Shown here in pieces: positions 8,311 through 18,290 of a stretch of DNA of 21,763 nucleotides (position 1 is its first letter; each line of letters starts with the position of its first letter). This stretch comes from Cymbomonas tetramitiformis. Taxonomy: Eukaryota > Chlorophyta > Pyramimonadophyceae > Pyramimonadales > Pyramimonadaceae. The translations under genes were made by a program, and so were the position numbers. The stretch lies in the NCBI GenBank assembly GCA_001247695.2, contig LGRX02009938.1, positions 1-21,763 on the forward strand. The letters are read 5' to 3'. Under the pieces are notes generated by a model that was given only the letters and a program-made list of their open reading frames with translations, searched no databases and was not told the DNA's origin.

Positions 8311-8654
8311 GATAAAAATTCCTATAGGTGGGAGCGTCGGGGTAAGGTGGCGATGGTGCGGAGTGAAGGAGCTTGCGGAAATGAAGATGTGGAAAATGTA
8401 GTCGCTGCGGAAATAACTGTGAATTCCCAAATAGAGAAATGCGGAAATCGAAGTACACGTTGCGCAAGAAGTCCGCGACAGAAATTGATCAAGTCTCAGT
8501 CGAACGGAAATCACGTGGACATCCAAAAAATCACGTAGGGTACGCTGCATCGATAAACAAAATTACTCCGTAACGACGCGTGCACTCAACCGCCAGTCCT
8601 CATACCGAAACCATCAAATTGAGCCCCTAACGCCCCACCAAGCGGAGACGTTTA
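8311..8654 (-). other. Leader region upstream of the element A gag start
   Basis: 344 bases between the element A gag ATG (8310) and the left LTR of element D (8655). The distance is close to the ~360 bases between the end of recognisable LTR and the gag ATG in element D, so this is probably the untranslated leader of element A with its own 5' LTR missing. Open frames here on the minus strand run into the gag frame but have no ATG-supported domain. Confidence 0.5.
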
Positions 8655-8873
8655 TGCTGGATATGACAGTGTGACTCCTCAAACTGTCACATGTCACATC
8701 CTATAGTAGGCTGGGTGACCGTCACCCGTAGGTGCGAAACAACCGTTAGGTATTCATGTCTACCTTGTCTATATGTCAACACACCTTTATCGTTCTGATT
8801 CCGAAACCTTCAACTCCGGGTTTATTCCGACTTATATAGATATATTACCACCCAACTATATATCTAGCAGGTG
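8655..8873 (+). repeat. Element D left LTR, 3' half missing
   Basis: Begins TGCTGGATATGAC and matches 12769-12987 with about ten substitutions in 219 bases. After CTAGCAG the two diverge completely, so the last ~240 bases of the LTR, including its CCAGCA end, are absent here. A TATA-like CTTATATAGATATATTA is near 8831-8847. Confidence 0.85.
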
Positions 8874-10981
8874 TGGCCCCACTTACGCTTTATTTAGCCA
8901 CTGCGAGATTGCCAATATGAGTGGCTAAGTCCGGACGCCTGGGATGTTCGTGAGAGTGCCGGCAGTCACGGGTATGGCCTAAATGAGATGGGTTGATTTA
9001 CGGCACGCCGCGGTGCCTTGAGACTTTTTTTTACGGAATTTAACGTTGGATTGGTTTACGCTTTCTGGTTGGATCCCACACCGCTATGTACTGGCCGCCT
9101 CTTCCACATGACTTTCTGGAATTTCAGTGATCTCTTTGGCTGCTATTTTGACGATCCGCACATTTGTTGGCCGCCCGCCATCTGCCATTTCTCTCGCGTT
9201 TCTTGCCTCACTCCGCCCCTTCAGTCCTTCTTCGTTATGGTTGCCGCTACCAGCGCCACATCTAGCATGGCGCACCGCCGCCGCGCATTAGATACAATTT
9301 TTGATTCAGAGGCTGCGAGATTCGCCAACAAGCCAGCCACACCGCCGGCCGCTGTGCCGACTGCCAATTCAGCGGGGGCTACGTTCCTTGCTGATATCCG
9401 GACTCTTCAGCATGAGCACTTCGACATGAAGGTCCCCAAGGCCGTTCGTCAGAAGCTATTCGAGAGCAAGGAAGGGCAATTTTCCGGAGCTGAATGCCAC
9501 GCGTCAGCCCTCTTCACACGAATGGTATCCGCGCTGCAGACCGCGTTCGTCACTGAAGACATCGGTTTCGCTCCCCTTTTCTTGCTGGACAACGCGACGC
9601 TACCCGTCCGCGTGGAGGCCAACAATTTGTTGTTCTCCACGCTCGAGCTGATGATTGACCCCCAGCTCGCCAGCGGCGGACTGGATGCTTGCTTGGTCTC
9701 GTCCCATTCCAGCTTTCCAGCTGACGGTAAGCGTGTCCTTCTCGAGTTCGCGCGCCGCATGATCCCGTCCGGCGACCCCTTCCAGGGGCAATCGGACATG
9801 CTTGGGGTACGCATTGCTGCGGGCATTGACCCGCATGACGCTATCGGGGATTTCAATGCCGCCCTGAAAGCTGCGCGGACGAGGGCAACGCTACTGGACG
9901 AGGACGTGAAGGCGCTTTTCATCAAGGCGCTGGACTCCACCTTCTACCAGCCAGTGGTGTCGCGACTCCTGCTTCACGATCAACGAGCCGCGCATGACCT
10001 ACTCAATATCCAACAATGGGTGCGGAAGTGTTACGCCGCACATGTGAAGGCCGGTACCGCCACCGCATCGGCACACCGGTATTCGCATGGGAGGCATTTC
10101 ATGGAGCGAGGCCAGGACATCACCGACGACCCCACCTCCGACCTCGCGGACTTGAGGACAATGGTGCTGGACCTCAAACGGAAATTGGCTACTTTCATCA
10201 CCGCCTCAGACGGGTCCGCGCCTTCGCGCACTCCGCGCGCGGACAAGCCGGACCGACGTATGAAGTCGAGGTTTGCAGCCACGCCCGCCCTCGCCACGAG
10301 GGTGGGAATTGGTCGCAAGATATCTCCAAGAAGGTGGCCTTTCATCGCGAGTTCGCGACACCGGTGCGACCGTCCCCTATTGCCAAAACACCGTGTGCGC
10401 GAAGGGGAAAGCGCGTCATTGGCACCGCGACTGCCCAAACGGGGACAGGAACGGTATCTCGGCCTACGCCTTCGCAGAGGAGGCCGAGAACTCAGTGCTT
10501 GCAGCCCGGTTCCAGCACGCGATCGACCGTGACAACGCTGAGGAGCTCGACGCGCTCTGCGTGCTGGCGGGCGGCAAGCCGGACATTGTCGCCGACGTCT
10601 CGGCATGCTCGTTCTGCGAGGAGGACGGGGAGGCCTTGGTGTACGCCATCGACGAGTACACGGACTTGGCACGACACGTCGACACCGGTGCACTCAACAT
10701 CAACACCGTCCCCGCCAACGTGCCGGTGGTGTCCGAGCCGGCCAAGAATTCTCCCGCCGCGTCGGTGGACTCCGAAGAGGAATGGACGGGTCCGCCCAAC
10801 CCGCACCCGCTCATGCCCCAACCTGCCACCCCGCTCCTTCGCCGACTTCATTGCGAGCACGGGCTTCACGGTCGAGGCGCCCGACGAGCCGCCCGTTGCC
10901 ATGAACATGCTCTCCGCGATCGAGGAGCCGGAGGGCGCGACCGGCTACGCCACGAGCGACTACGAGCCCGAGAACTACACC

Positions 10982-11883
10982 TTGGCTCTGGCCCACATTT
11001 TCTTTTAATTGACCCAAATTTTCTTTTGAAAATTTTCCTAAAGTCACCTCAATTTTCCCTCCCTTTTTGAAAAGGCCCCTAAAAATTTCCTAAAACTTTT
11101 TCAATAATTAGCCGATCTCGCGGGCCCCATACACGCCCAAAGCCCCAAACCGGTTCGCTGAGACGCGGAGACGCTTGCCCTAGGCCCCTATTTCTTTTAC
11201 AATCACCCAAATTGGCCTAAGCACCTACTGTATTTCATACTAATTTGTTCAGCTTGGCGGGGCCACTGGTGGAGTCCTCGGAACGCTTTCTTTTGAACTT
11301 GTCGAAAGCGTTAACAAGAGGCAACGACTTGTTCCTGGCGTAAGCTAGCTCTAGCCGAGACCTCGGGCGACGAAGAGAGTCGTCGATATCGCTATCGCTC
11401 GGACGATCGGAGCCCTCCCCGTCAGCGCCATGCAGGTGGACAGGGCGCAAGCCTGTTTCACCATCGGAATCCTCTCCGGAAGAATCAGAATAAGCTGCTA
11501 CGAGAGATAGGACAGGCATTCCGAATGCTGAGAACTCTCAACGGATGGCCTCACTTTCACAATTTGACTGCCTTGAAGATACTTGAGAAGATCAGAACTT
11601 GAATTGCGGCGGTAATGCGGTATCCGTCTGTGTCACGTCTCACGTAGACGTGTAAAGTATGGGAATGACAGCAGCCATCGCGATCGCGGAGACATATTCG
11701 ATATCCCCCCCAGATTTTTCACCAATCCCGCTCATAATTTTAATCTATTTTTTTACATCTTCTAATCAAAATTTGACTTATTTTGAAGAACGCACCCAAA
11801 TTTTGATCAAATTTTAAAAAAATTTCAGGCCAAAAGCGCACCCAAATTTTTAATCAAATTTTGAAAAATCCTGGCCAGTGCCA
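10982..11883. mobile_element. 902-bp DNA element with 9-bp target duplication, carrying an ORF (Pack-MULE-like)
   Basis: AACTACACC lies directly outside both ends (10973-10981, 11884-11892). The ends form an imperfect inverted repeat, TTGGCTCTGGCCCACATTTT on the left versus TGGCACTGGCCAGGATTTTT read inward from the right. Removal plus one duplication joins the element D frame across the site. Subterminal regions are AT-rich, with CACCCAAATTTT..TCAAATTTT twice near the right end (about 11792 and 11839) and a similar ACCCAAATTTT near the left. Nine-base duplications with inverted ends are typical of Mutator-like elements; hAT elements (8 bp) are the alternative. No transposase is present. The interior carries the 94-codon minus-strand ORF 11235-11519. 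Confidence 0.72.
11235..11519 (-). CDS. 94-residue acidic/basic ORF, possible captured N-terminus of a nuclear protein
   Basis: ATG at 11519, stop at 11235. The N-terminus LSLVAAYSDSSGEDSDGE resembles the Leu-Val-x-Tyr plus acidic Ser/Asp/Glu opening of several eukaryotic nuclear RNA-processing proteins (for example PRCC or the U6 exonuclease USB1). A basic RRPRSR patch, a SLPLVNAFDKF segment and a KRKR motif that could act as a nuclear signal follow. It lies wholly inside the 902-bp inverted-repeat element, so I infer a host-gene fragment picked up by the transposon. It could instead be a short complete gene or a chance frame. Identity of the parent gene is uncertain. Confidence 0.4.
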   Translation of the reverse strand: MPVLSLVAAYSDSSGEDSDGETGLRPVHLHGADGEGSDRPSDSDIDDSLRRPRSRLELAYARNKSLPLVNAFDKFKRKRSEDSTSGPAKLNKLV

Positions 11884-12513
11884 AACTACACCACGAGTGA
11901 CTCCGACGACGAGGGCACTCCGGTTGAGCAGCCGCCACCGCGCTATGGCTGTGGGAGGACCGTTCCTGGGTTGGGCCGCTCTTTCCTAACTTCCTCGTTG
12001 GTGTGTGCTCGGTTCGTCATTTGTGCTACCGCCGCGCCACTCACCGTTTCCGGTGTCGGTGGTGCTAATGCGCATTATCCCGCAGCTCCACCCTCCGGTC
12101 GGTGGTGCTGGACGGGCTGCCTCGGCAGCCCCAATCACGGCGAAACCACCGCCTCCACCGTTCGGCGACGTGCCGGGCGACACGGAGGGTGGTGCGATGA
12201 CATCCGCTATACCACCGCGGAGACAGGCTCGGTCGATCGGCAGGAGAGGCAGGGATTTCGCCGCTACCGCGTGGTCCCGCTACCACCGGAACTCCAAGAC
12301 CCCGACCCGCCTATACCTGATTCACCACCGTATTCACCTCCGTCCTACACGTCCGGCGACGAGGCGGAGGGCTCGACGGACGATTTCGACATCGGGAGGC
12401 CCTGCTCAATTTCCTCCACGAATGATTCGCCGCCAGCTTCGGAGGCCGACATGTTCTGCACGTTGACCTTGCTCCGTGCTGGCCAAACAGTTCCGAGCAC
12501 TTCTAGTGGCTGA

Positions 12514-12768
12514 GTGTTAGCCGCGCCGTGCCTGCCTAGGAATAAGCTTGTCTTTAGCTTTCCTAGATGTGCAGAGGGGCTCTTGAATTGAGCTGTGTTT
12601 AGGGTTGTAGACACCAACTACAATGTATAGCAGACTCTGCTGTGAGATGGGACCGCCCTGACCAAGAGTACAGGTCCCCACTAGTGCCCAGTTTCCTCCT
12701 GAAGGCAAGTAGGGAGTTTGTTATTCACAGTTTCACACACCTAGCTCCGGTCACCACCCTAGGTGGTG
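12514..12768 (+). other. Element D 3' untranslated region and polypurine tract
   Basis: Follows the stop of the degenerate coding part. It ends in CCACCCTAGGTGGTG immediately before the LTR; the last eight bases AGGTGGTG (12761-12768) match the tract of element B and are the likely plus-strand primer site. No ORF. Confidence 0.6.
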
Positions 12769-13228
12769 TGCTGGATATGACATTGTGACCCCTCAGACTG
12801 TCACATTTCACATCCTATAGTAGGCTGGGTGACCGTCACCCGTAGGTGCGAAACAACCGTTAGGTATTTATGTTTACCTTTTCTATATGTCAACACACCT
12901 TTATCGTTCTGATTCGGAAACCTTCAACTCCGGGTTTATTCCGACTTATATAGATATATTACCGCCCAACTATATATCTAGCAGTTTAGCCAATCATGTT
13001 ACCAAACGTAGCGGAAGGTGCCTGGCGCACCATAACCTGTTAGATATATAGTTCCGACTATATATCGGGTTACAGTCAGAATGATTTCACTTTCGATAAA
13101 CAAACTAAGTGTCGGATAACATAACTAAAGCTCGGCTTAAGCCGCAAACCCTAAACTTGTGACACCCGTACTATACGGAGTACTAGTACAACTATAGGAA
13201 AGTGACCCACGGGGCGTCACATCCAGCA
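12769..13228 (+). repeat. Element D right LTR (460 bp)
   Basis: Begins TGCTGGATATGAC and ends GTCACATCCAGCA, so it has TG..CA and extended inverted ends. TATA-like CTTATATAGATATATT lies near 12944-12960. A perfect 10-bp-stem hairpin GATATATAGT-TCCG-ACTATATATC is at 13043-13066, inside the half missing from the left LTR. Confidence 0.85.
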
Positions 13229-14863
13229 CCTTGGTTGCTGACGCGCAGTTCAGCACGAGGTAGAGACACAGACGGATGAGATCGTACACGGGCTTGCAAG
13301 CGCAAGCATGGCATAAGATGCAGAGCAGCTGATATATGGACTTGTTAGGACGCAGTCGTATCAGATGAAGAGCTAAAGATACTTATTGAGTGGTTTTCGT
13401 AGTCTATATATATATATACATTTCCCTCTTGGATGATGTGTGCAAGTGCATCTTACTTGCTACTTGCCGTGTTTCCATTCCGCGACTATATGTTCCCTGC
13501 AACGATATGTGTCGCATTGCAGCGATGAGCGTATCCCTATACGCAGAGTGCAGAGCTGAGCGTATTCCTTACCATTCAAAATTTCTTATCCTTCTATCAG
13601 AGATGAGTACATTCTCCAGTCACAGCTATTCCAAAGTATATATATATATATATATATACATCCGACATAAGATGAGCGCGACTGTATCGCAGAGTCCATT
13701 ATTCAGAGTCCATTATTCAGAGTTCCTTATTATTCAGAGATGAGCGCGACTATATCGCAGAGCTCCTTAGCAAGGTCACATAAGAGAAGTTATTCAGCAG
13801 AGTTGTTTAACAGGGTTATCCAAAGAAGTTATATCACAGCGTTCATAAACCAAGCAAATGGTTCAGTATCTCATACGTATTTTAAAGTTCAGAGGAGATT
13901 CACCCAGGAGACGAGATTTTGCAGCAGTATACAGGACGACAGTGACGCTTTCGACTGTCGAAGGCGTGGCATGTGCAACAATGCAGTACCGCTACCTCTT
14001 CTCTGGAGAGCGTTTCATTACACCCATGATGACTGATAGATAAAAGAAGCTTCTTCCCTTGCCCCCCGCTTCCATCCCTCTCCTGAAGGACCACCTTCCC
14101 CCTCCCGGGATGACGAGTGAGGAGAGGGATGCTGCCTTCTTTCTGAGTGGGTGTGCCAGCCGAATTCTCATTGGGCGAGGCTGACCAAGTGGTACCCACA
14201 TCCCCTACTTGAAGATGAATCACCAAAACCACAACATTTGTGCCCGCCAGATGATCTGGTGACGAAAATATATGCGAAAATATATCCCCCATTGATAAGC
14301 AGCGACGGACCACACACACACCAATATATTCATTTTGATAAAACGCGACCCAGACCGTTTCGGATTATCTGGGACACACCACTAATTTAAGCGAATTAGG
14401 ATAAATCTTTTCGAAACCGACAATATCATAAGCATATTAAATACCTACGTATACAAGAGGACACATCACACACACACACATGCACACACCAGGCTGATAA
14501 AATCAATAAAACGCTGATTTTGCTGAGTGCGAGGACATTCACATTGACCTTCGTTCATTTCAAACTGACAGATTTGCCTCTTCACATACTACGTGCGGCA
14601 TGGGCCTCGATACTCGGTACGATTTTGGGACTCGATATCCGCATACACAACACACTGCCACCAGGACATCACATCGGTGATTTTGAAGTCGAACGTGTAG
14701 CATGCACCAAAATGAATTGTGGTGGGGTATCATTCTGAAAGTCATTGCCTCATGGACAAATCCCTTCATTACATTTACAATTGTGAGGATCCTCCTTGCA
14801 AGGCGTCAATCGTGTCTGAATTCATCCAAGCATGCGTTTGCAATCATGAAGCAACTTCAAACA
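13229..14863. other. Intergenic region between element D and the kinesin gene
   Basis: No convincing gene. 13400-13800 has TA microsatellites (13404-13419, 13637-13658) and degenerate repeats: GATGAGCGCGACTRTATCGC occurs at 13672 and 13739, and CCATTATTCAGAGT is tandemly repeated between them. A CA/AC-rich microsatellite is near 14463-14489. ORFs of 60-139 codons here overlap on both strands without recognisable domains. The end of the kinesin transcript should lie in the right-hand part, but I see no clear AATAAA signal on the minus strand close to the stop. Confidence 0.5.
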
Positions 14864-17703
14864 TCACATCAATCGGTTTGGTGGCAGGCTATTTATCAGC
14901 TCGACCCACTTCCATGAAGCTTTAATTGAGAGTGCACGGAACTGCAGATTCTGCATCCCTGATTCCTTAGTTCTCCCGAGTCTCTCCTTGCCCTCTTGGC
15001 TGACTCTGCCCTTAACGGCGTCCTTGCTTTGCACAATTTTCACCCAGAACTCACCAGCCTCAGGAAGGAGCCCGGCTCGCACAGCAATCCCTCCATCTAT
15101 TGGGAGCGCGCCCTGCAGGCCCCATTGTATAGAGCCATCCGCCTTGAGCTCAACATGTCTCTGGTTCCAGGTGACATGGAACTTACCTTCCTTTTTTTCA
15201 AGGGTATCCTCTTTCAACACACTGACAAAATGGGAGGCTTGCCCAATCCCTCCTTCACTGCGCAACCGTAGTGTTTTGGTGAGCACCCCAGAGTGCGCGC
15301 TCTCAAACAAGCGCTTGTTCTCTGCCTTGAGCGATGCCATTTCCAGCTTGAGGCCTTCGTTCTCCCCTCGAAGACTCTCGTTCTCCTGCTCGAGCCGTGC
15401 GTTCTCCACTTGCAGACAGCCTAGTGCACCCTGTTCGTTGTTAGAGTCCACGTGCCGCTTGTCGTTCTCCCTGCGCTCTTCCGACTGCGCCTGATGCGGC
15501 GATGTCAGCGCTTCCTGCTCTGTGGAGGGGACGAGCGATGCTCTTGGCGTAAAAAATCCTGTTGATGCCTCACTCTGTTCGCTCTGAATCTGCACCGGCG
15601 ACGGGGGCTGATGACCGACTTCCCCGTCATGGTGTGATCTGTGAAGCTGGCGCTCCTTTGCAGGGCTCACACTCTCGGAAGTGGAAACAAGCCAGTTTGT
15701 GATGTCCGCCCCACCCGAATCCCATCTTGTCAGCGAAAGCGCAGGACCTCGTCTTGTTGCGATGCTCTGCTGTGGCCCAGCCCCTCGAGTACCTTTGTCA
15801 AACTTTGCATGCATCAGCTCCATCGTGAAATTGCTCCTCACTGGAGACGGGACGTCACATCTGCGACCGTCATGATCGTTGGTGTCTGCACCAAAAGCTG
15901 CGCTGCAATGGTAAGCTGCGGTATCCGTGCCGGCATCACCAGACCGGGGCTTTGCGTGGAGCACACGGCCAGAGTGCTTCAGCCGTTCATCGGAAGGGTT
16001 GCCGGTGTGAGTCTGCGTCTTTCCAACGAGCATGAGCTTCATGAGGCTATCGAACTCGTCCTGCAGATGTTGCTGCGCCTTCTTATGGCTCTCCTGCTCG
16101 GCCTGCGAGGATGCCTTCAGCTTCCACTTCAGCGCCGCCAAGGAGCCGGTCTTCTTGGTTTCTGGTTTGGTGTCTAGCGTTTCACTGCTTTGGCCGGCTT
16201 CTTGTAGTTTGACGCGAAGCTCGTCGAGCTTCTGCCCGTTTAGGCCTATGAAAGAATCTCGATGCCTGATTCGGTTCACCGTCACATGATTTGTCACGCG
16301 CATTGCGCGGCAGGCGAAGCCTAACGTGCCTTTCGATTCATCCAAGTGTCGGGCGGAAGGGGTCATCGCACAAATGATGGCAGTTTTCGCATTCCCGCCG
16401 AGACCTGCTCGTCCCCGATTTGGCCCCACATTCAATGATGCAGCCTCAGTGTCAAGTCATCCAACGGCGACACGAATTGTACAGGCGTGGTAGGGATGCT
16501 TGGAGGGCCAGGATGATCTGAAATGAACGCCTCATCGAGGGGTGCTAAAGTTGCCGTTCGGTGCCATCTTTTCAATTTGCTCTCGTCTACTAAGACTGCA
16601 AACTGCGCCCAGGACTTTTGGCAAAATCAAAGTAGGAGGATGCCTGAGTTGACGCGTCGCACTTTCGGCAGTCACCTCATATCAGTTCAAAAGATGCGGC
16701 AGGGTGCGTGAGGCCCGAACTGCAAGACGGTGCTCCATCGTTTGAGGCTTGGGGCCTGATGTTTCCAGGGCGACAAAGGTAGGGTCCTACCAGGCTGCAA
16801 GATTCGGGTCAGCTTGCTGTCGCGATAAGGGATGTGCGTTTCGGCCGTTGTCTTTGCAGAGCTCAGGATGCTTATGACGTTGCCGAGTACGGAGAGGCTT
16901 TTGTTGATGTTGACGCCCTCCTTGATCTGCGCACCATCTGCGCCGGTCTTCGAGAGCCGCTCGGAGCCAGCGAGATCCACCAGGCAGAGGGTCGACACCA
17001 GAACACCACGGGCTTCACCCTGCTCATCCGTGTGGTGCGCGGCGCTGACAGGCTGCCCCTGCGCCCTGCTCCGACTCTCGATGACTATTCGGAAGATCGC
17101 ATGAGAGCGGCTGCTCTGAGAATTCATGTCTGTGGTGCCGACATGACGATTGTAATCCCCTTTGTTCATGTGGAACGCGAGGGCCTCCAGGCTGCCGACA
17201 GGTTCCTCGTGCAGGCCCTCCACGTGGCTCACGTGCCCACGGTCGAATATGCGAAGAGGTTTCCCGGGCGCCAGGAGGTCGCGCACTTCCTCATTATAGA
17301 GCTCCAAGTAGGAAACACGGACCAAGAACTCTCTTCCGTCACTTGCGTTGATGCGGTGGAAGATATCCTCCACCGCCCGTGAGATCACGCCTGGCTCTTC
17401 CCTCGTCCCGATCATTGTGTGCGTCTTCCCGCCGCTCGTTTGACCGTACGCAATCAGGGTTCCGTTGACGCCGTTTACAACGTCCCCCACGAGATCCTGC
17501 GCCGCAATGTCATAGACCACTTTGTTGTCGCTGTCGGTATCGAACACGTGGTCAACTTGACTGGAACTGACCGACTGTTTGCCATAACCCTCGGCTGCCG
17601 AGATGGTATTCCCGGAGACTTGCCAGCAGCTTTTCTCGCCGGCTCGCTTCTCGCTGGAACTCAAGGGGCGGATCCGTACATATGCATAAATTCTCTGAGA
17701 CAT
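14864..17703 (-). CDS. Kinesin-7 (CENP-E-like) motor protein with coiled coil and C-terminal PH-like domain
   Basis: 817 residues in two exons, 17703-16791 and 16404-14864; the split codon is in phase 1. ATG 17703 is the first ATG of the frame and begins MSQRIYAYVRIRPL, the canonical start of an N-terminal kinesin motor. The motor (1 to about 352) shows the P-loop GQTSGGKTHTM (87-97), switch I NSQSSRSH (194-201), switch II LVDLAGSER (241-249), IPYRDSKLTRILQP (291-304) and, across the intron, GLGGNAKTAIIC. VSYLELYNEEVRDLL and FRIVIESR fit the kinesin-7 family best. A neck-like segment follows to about 430, then a low-complexity stretch, a short Leu-heptad coiled coil (about 635-675) and a PH-like fold (about 704-812: EGKFHVTWNQRHVEL near the start, LQFRALS....WKWVELINSL as final strand and helix). 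It probably moves cargo or chromosomes along microtubules, with the tail binding phosphoinositides or protein. Confidence 0.9.
16405..16790 (-). other. Intron in the kinesin gene (386 nt)
   Basis: On the minus strand the donor is CCTG|GTAGGA at 16790 and the acceptor GAGCAG|GTCTCGG ends at 16405. Splicing joins ILQP to GLGGNAKTAIIC, the exact position where kinesins read ILQxSLGGN. Read through, the frame runs into a stop near 16687. No strong pyrimidine tract or obvious branch point was recognised. Confidence 0.85.
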
Positions 17704-17743
17704 TGGAGCGCGCTCAACATAAGCCTGCAAAAGCAAACATCTG

Positions 17744-17807
17744 TGCTGCTCGTCAGGACGGCGTATATTGTTCACTGCTGCTCGTTAGGATTGCGTATAT
17801 TGTTTCA
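17744..17807. repeat. 32-bp tandem duplication upstream of the kinesin start
   Basis: Two units starting TGCTGCTCGT at 17744 and 17776, each ending with a GCGTATATTGTT segment, differ at a few bases. They lie 41-104 bases upstream of the kinesin ATG, in its 5' untranslated or promoter region. Confidence 0.7.
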
Positions 17808-18290
17808 TTTATTCGAGCATCCTATCTCTACTGTCATTCTCTTCTGTCATTCGCAATTTATGATGTCGATTGAATCATGTTATAACCTTTTGCCTGCCGC
17901 AACGATCGGGCGACTCAGTGTATTTTCTCACAGCGCAGATGCCTTCCTAGGAGGGCCCAAAAGACCAAACACCATCATACCACGAATCGGAAAGGCAAGG
18001 GAATCTCATCGAGCACCCGTAACAATCCCATCACGCCCGAGAAAGCACCTCATTGTTTATCTGTCCAACATGACCTCAGAGCACGGCCAATTTTTACACG
18101 GCGTGACCAACAACACTGCCAGACGGACGACGTGGAAACAACGTTTGACTGCCTCTTTGGCAATGGTGGTCAGGGCCACTCCCTGAAAGCCCCTGGACCC
18201 CACAACTCTCGCTGGGCCGCTGCACGCTTCATCGCGCCAATGCCCCATTACTCTACACCTAAAATTTCGTTTACCCATCTTGCCATTCAG
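17808..18290. other. Upstream region of the kinesin gene, no gene recognised
   Basis: Open frames cross this stretch on both strands (for example 17419-18186 plus, mostly a shadow of the kinesin), but none has a domain. It probably contains the kinesin promoter; no distinct core element was identified. Confidence 0.4.

Larger units (their letters stand above)
9237..12513 (+). pseudogene. Element D gag with zinc knuckle, frameshifted and interrupted
   Basis: I chose ATG 9237 because homology to the element A gag starts near it (ATS residues follow in both); the frame is open upstream to 9018 without support. Gag core homologous to element A runs from 9237 to about 10250 in one frame. Coding character then changes frame near 10250, again near 10345 and near 10835. 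A zinc knuckle C-x4-C-x6-H-x4-C (10381-10434, ending HWHRDC) lies in the third segment, the usual RNA-binding part of a gag nucleocapsid. An acidic stretch follows up to 10981. A 902-bp insertion with 9-bp target duplication intervenes, and the frame resumes at 11884 (TTSDSDDEGT) as an acidic, Pro-rich tail (PPELQDPDPPIP, SGDEAEGSTDDFD) ending at 12513. Several indels make the gene non-functional unless some are sequencing errors. Confidence 0.7.
8655..13228 (+). mobile_element. Element D: degenerate gag-only LTR retrotransposon
   Basis: Plus-strand element with LTR sequence at both ends (8655-8873 and 12769-13228, about 95% identical over the shared 219 bases), a frameshifted gag with a zinc knuckle, and an acidic proline-rich 3' coding part. 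No RT, RNase H, integrase or protease motif is visible. This matches the class of non-autonomous gag-only elements called TR-GAG in plants. Purine-rich AGGTGGTG (12761-12768) directly precedes the 3' LTR. No target duplication was found (GTTTA on the left, CCTTG on the right), and the left LTR lacks its 3' half, so it has been rearranged. A 902-bp DNA element is inserted at 10982-11883. Confidence 0.75.

Noticed and set aside
8655..13228. Reverse transcriptase or integrase gene in element D
   Set aside because: No YxDD-type, RNase H or integrase motif was found in any frame; the remaining sequence is untranslated, the 902-bp insertion or the acidic tail.
13900..14390. Overlapping ORFs of 139 (minus) and 79 (plus) codons
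   Set aside because: No domain, strand ambiguous, and the sequence before them is microsatellite-rich.
14988..17382. Several long plus-strand ORFs across the kinesin locus
   Set aside because: They are opposite-strand shadows of the kinesin, whose motor motifs fix the coding strand.
17704..17775. N-terminal extension of the kinesin by 24 residues
   Set aside because: The extended frame starts at GTG and runs through the 32-bp tandem duplication; ATG 17703 begins the canonical motor sequence.
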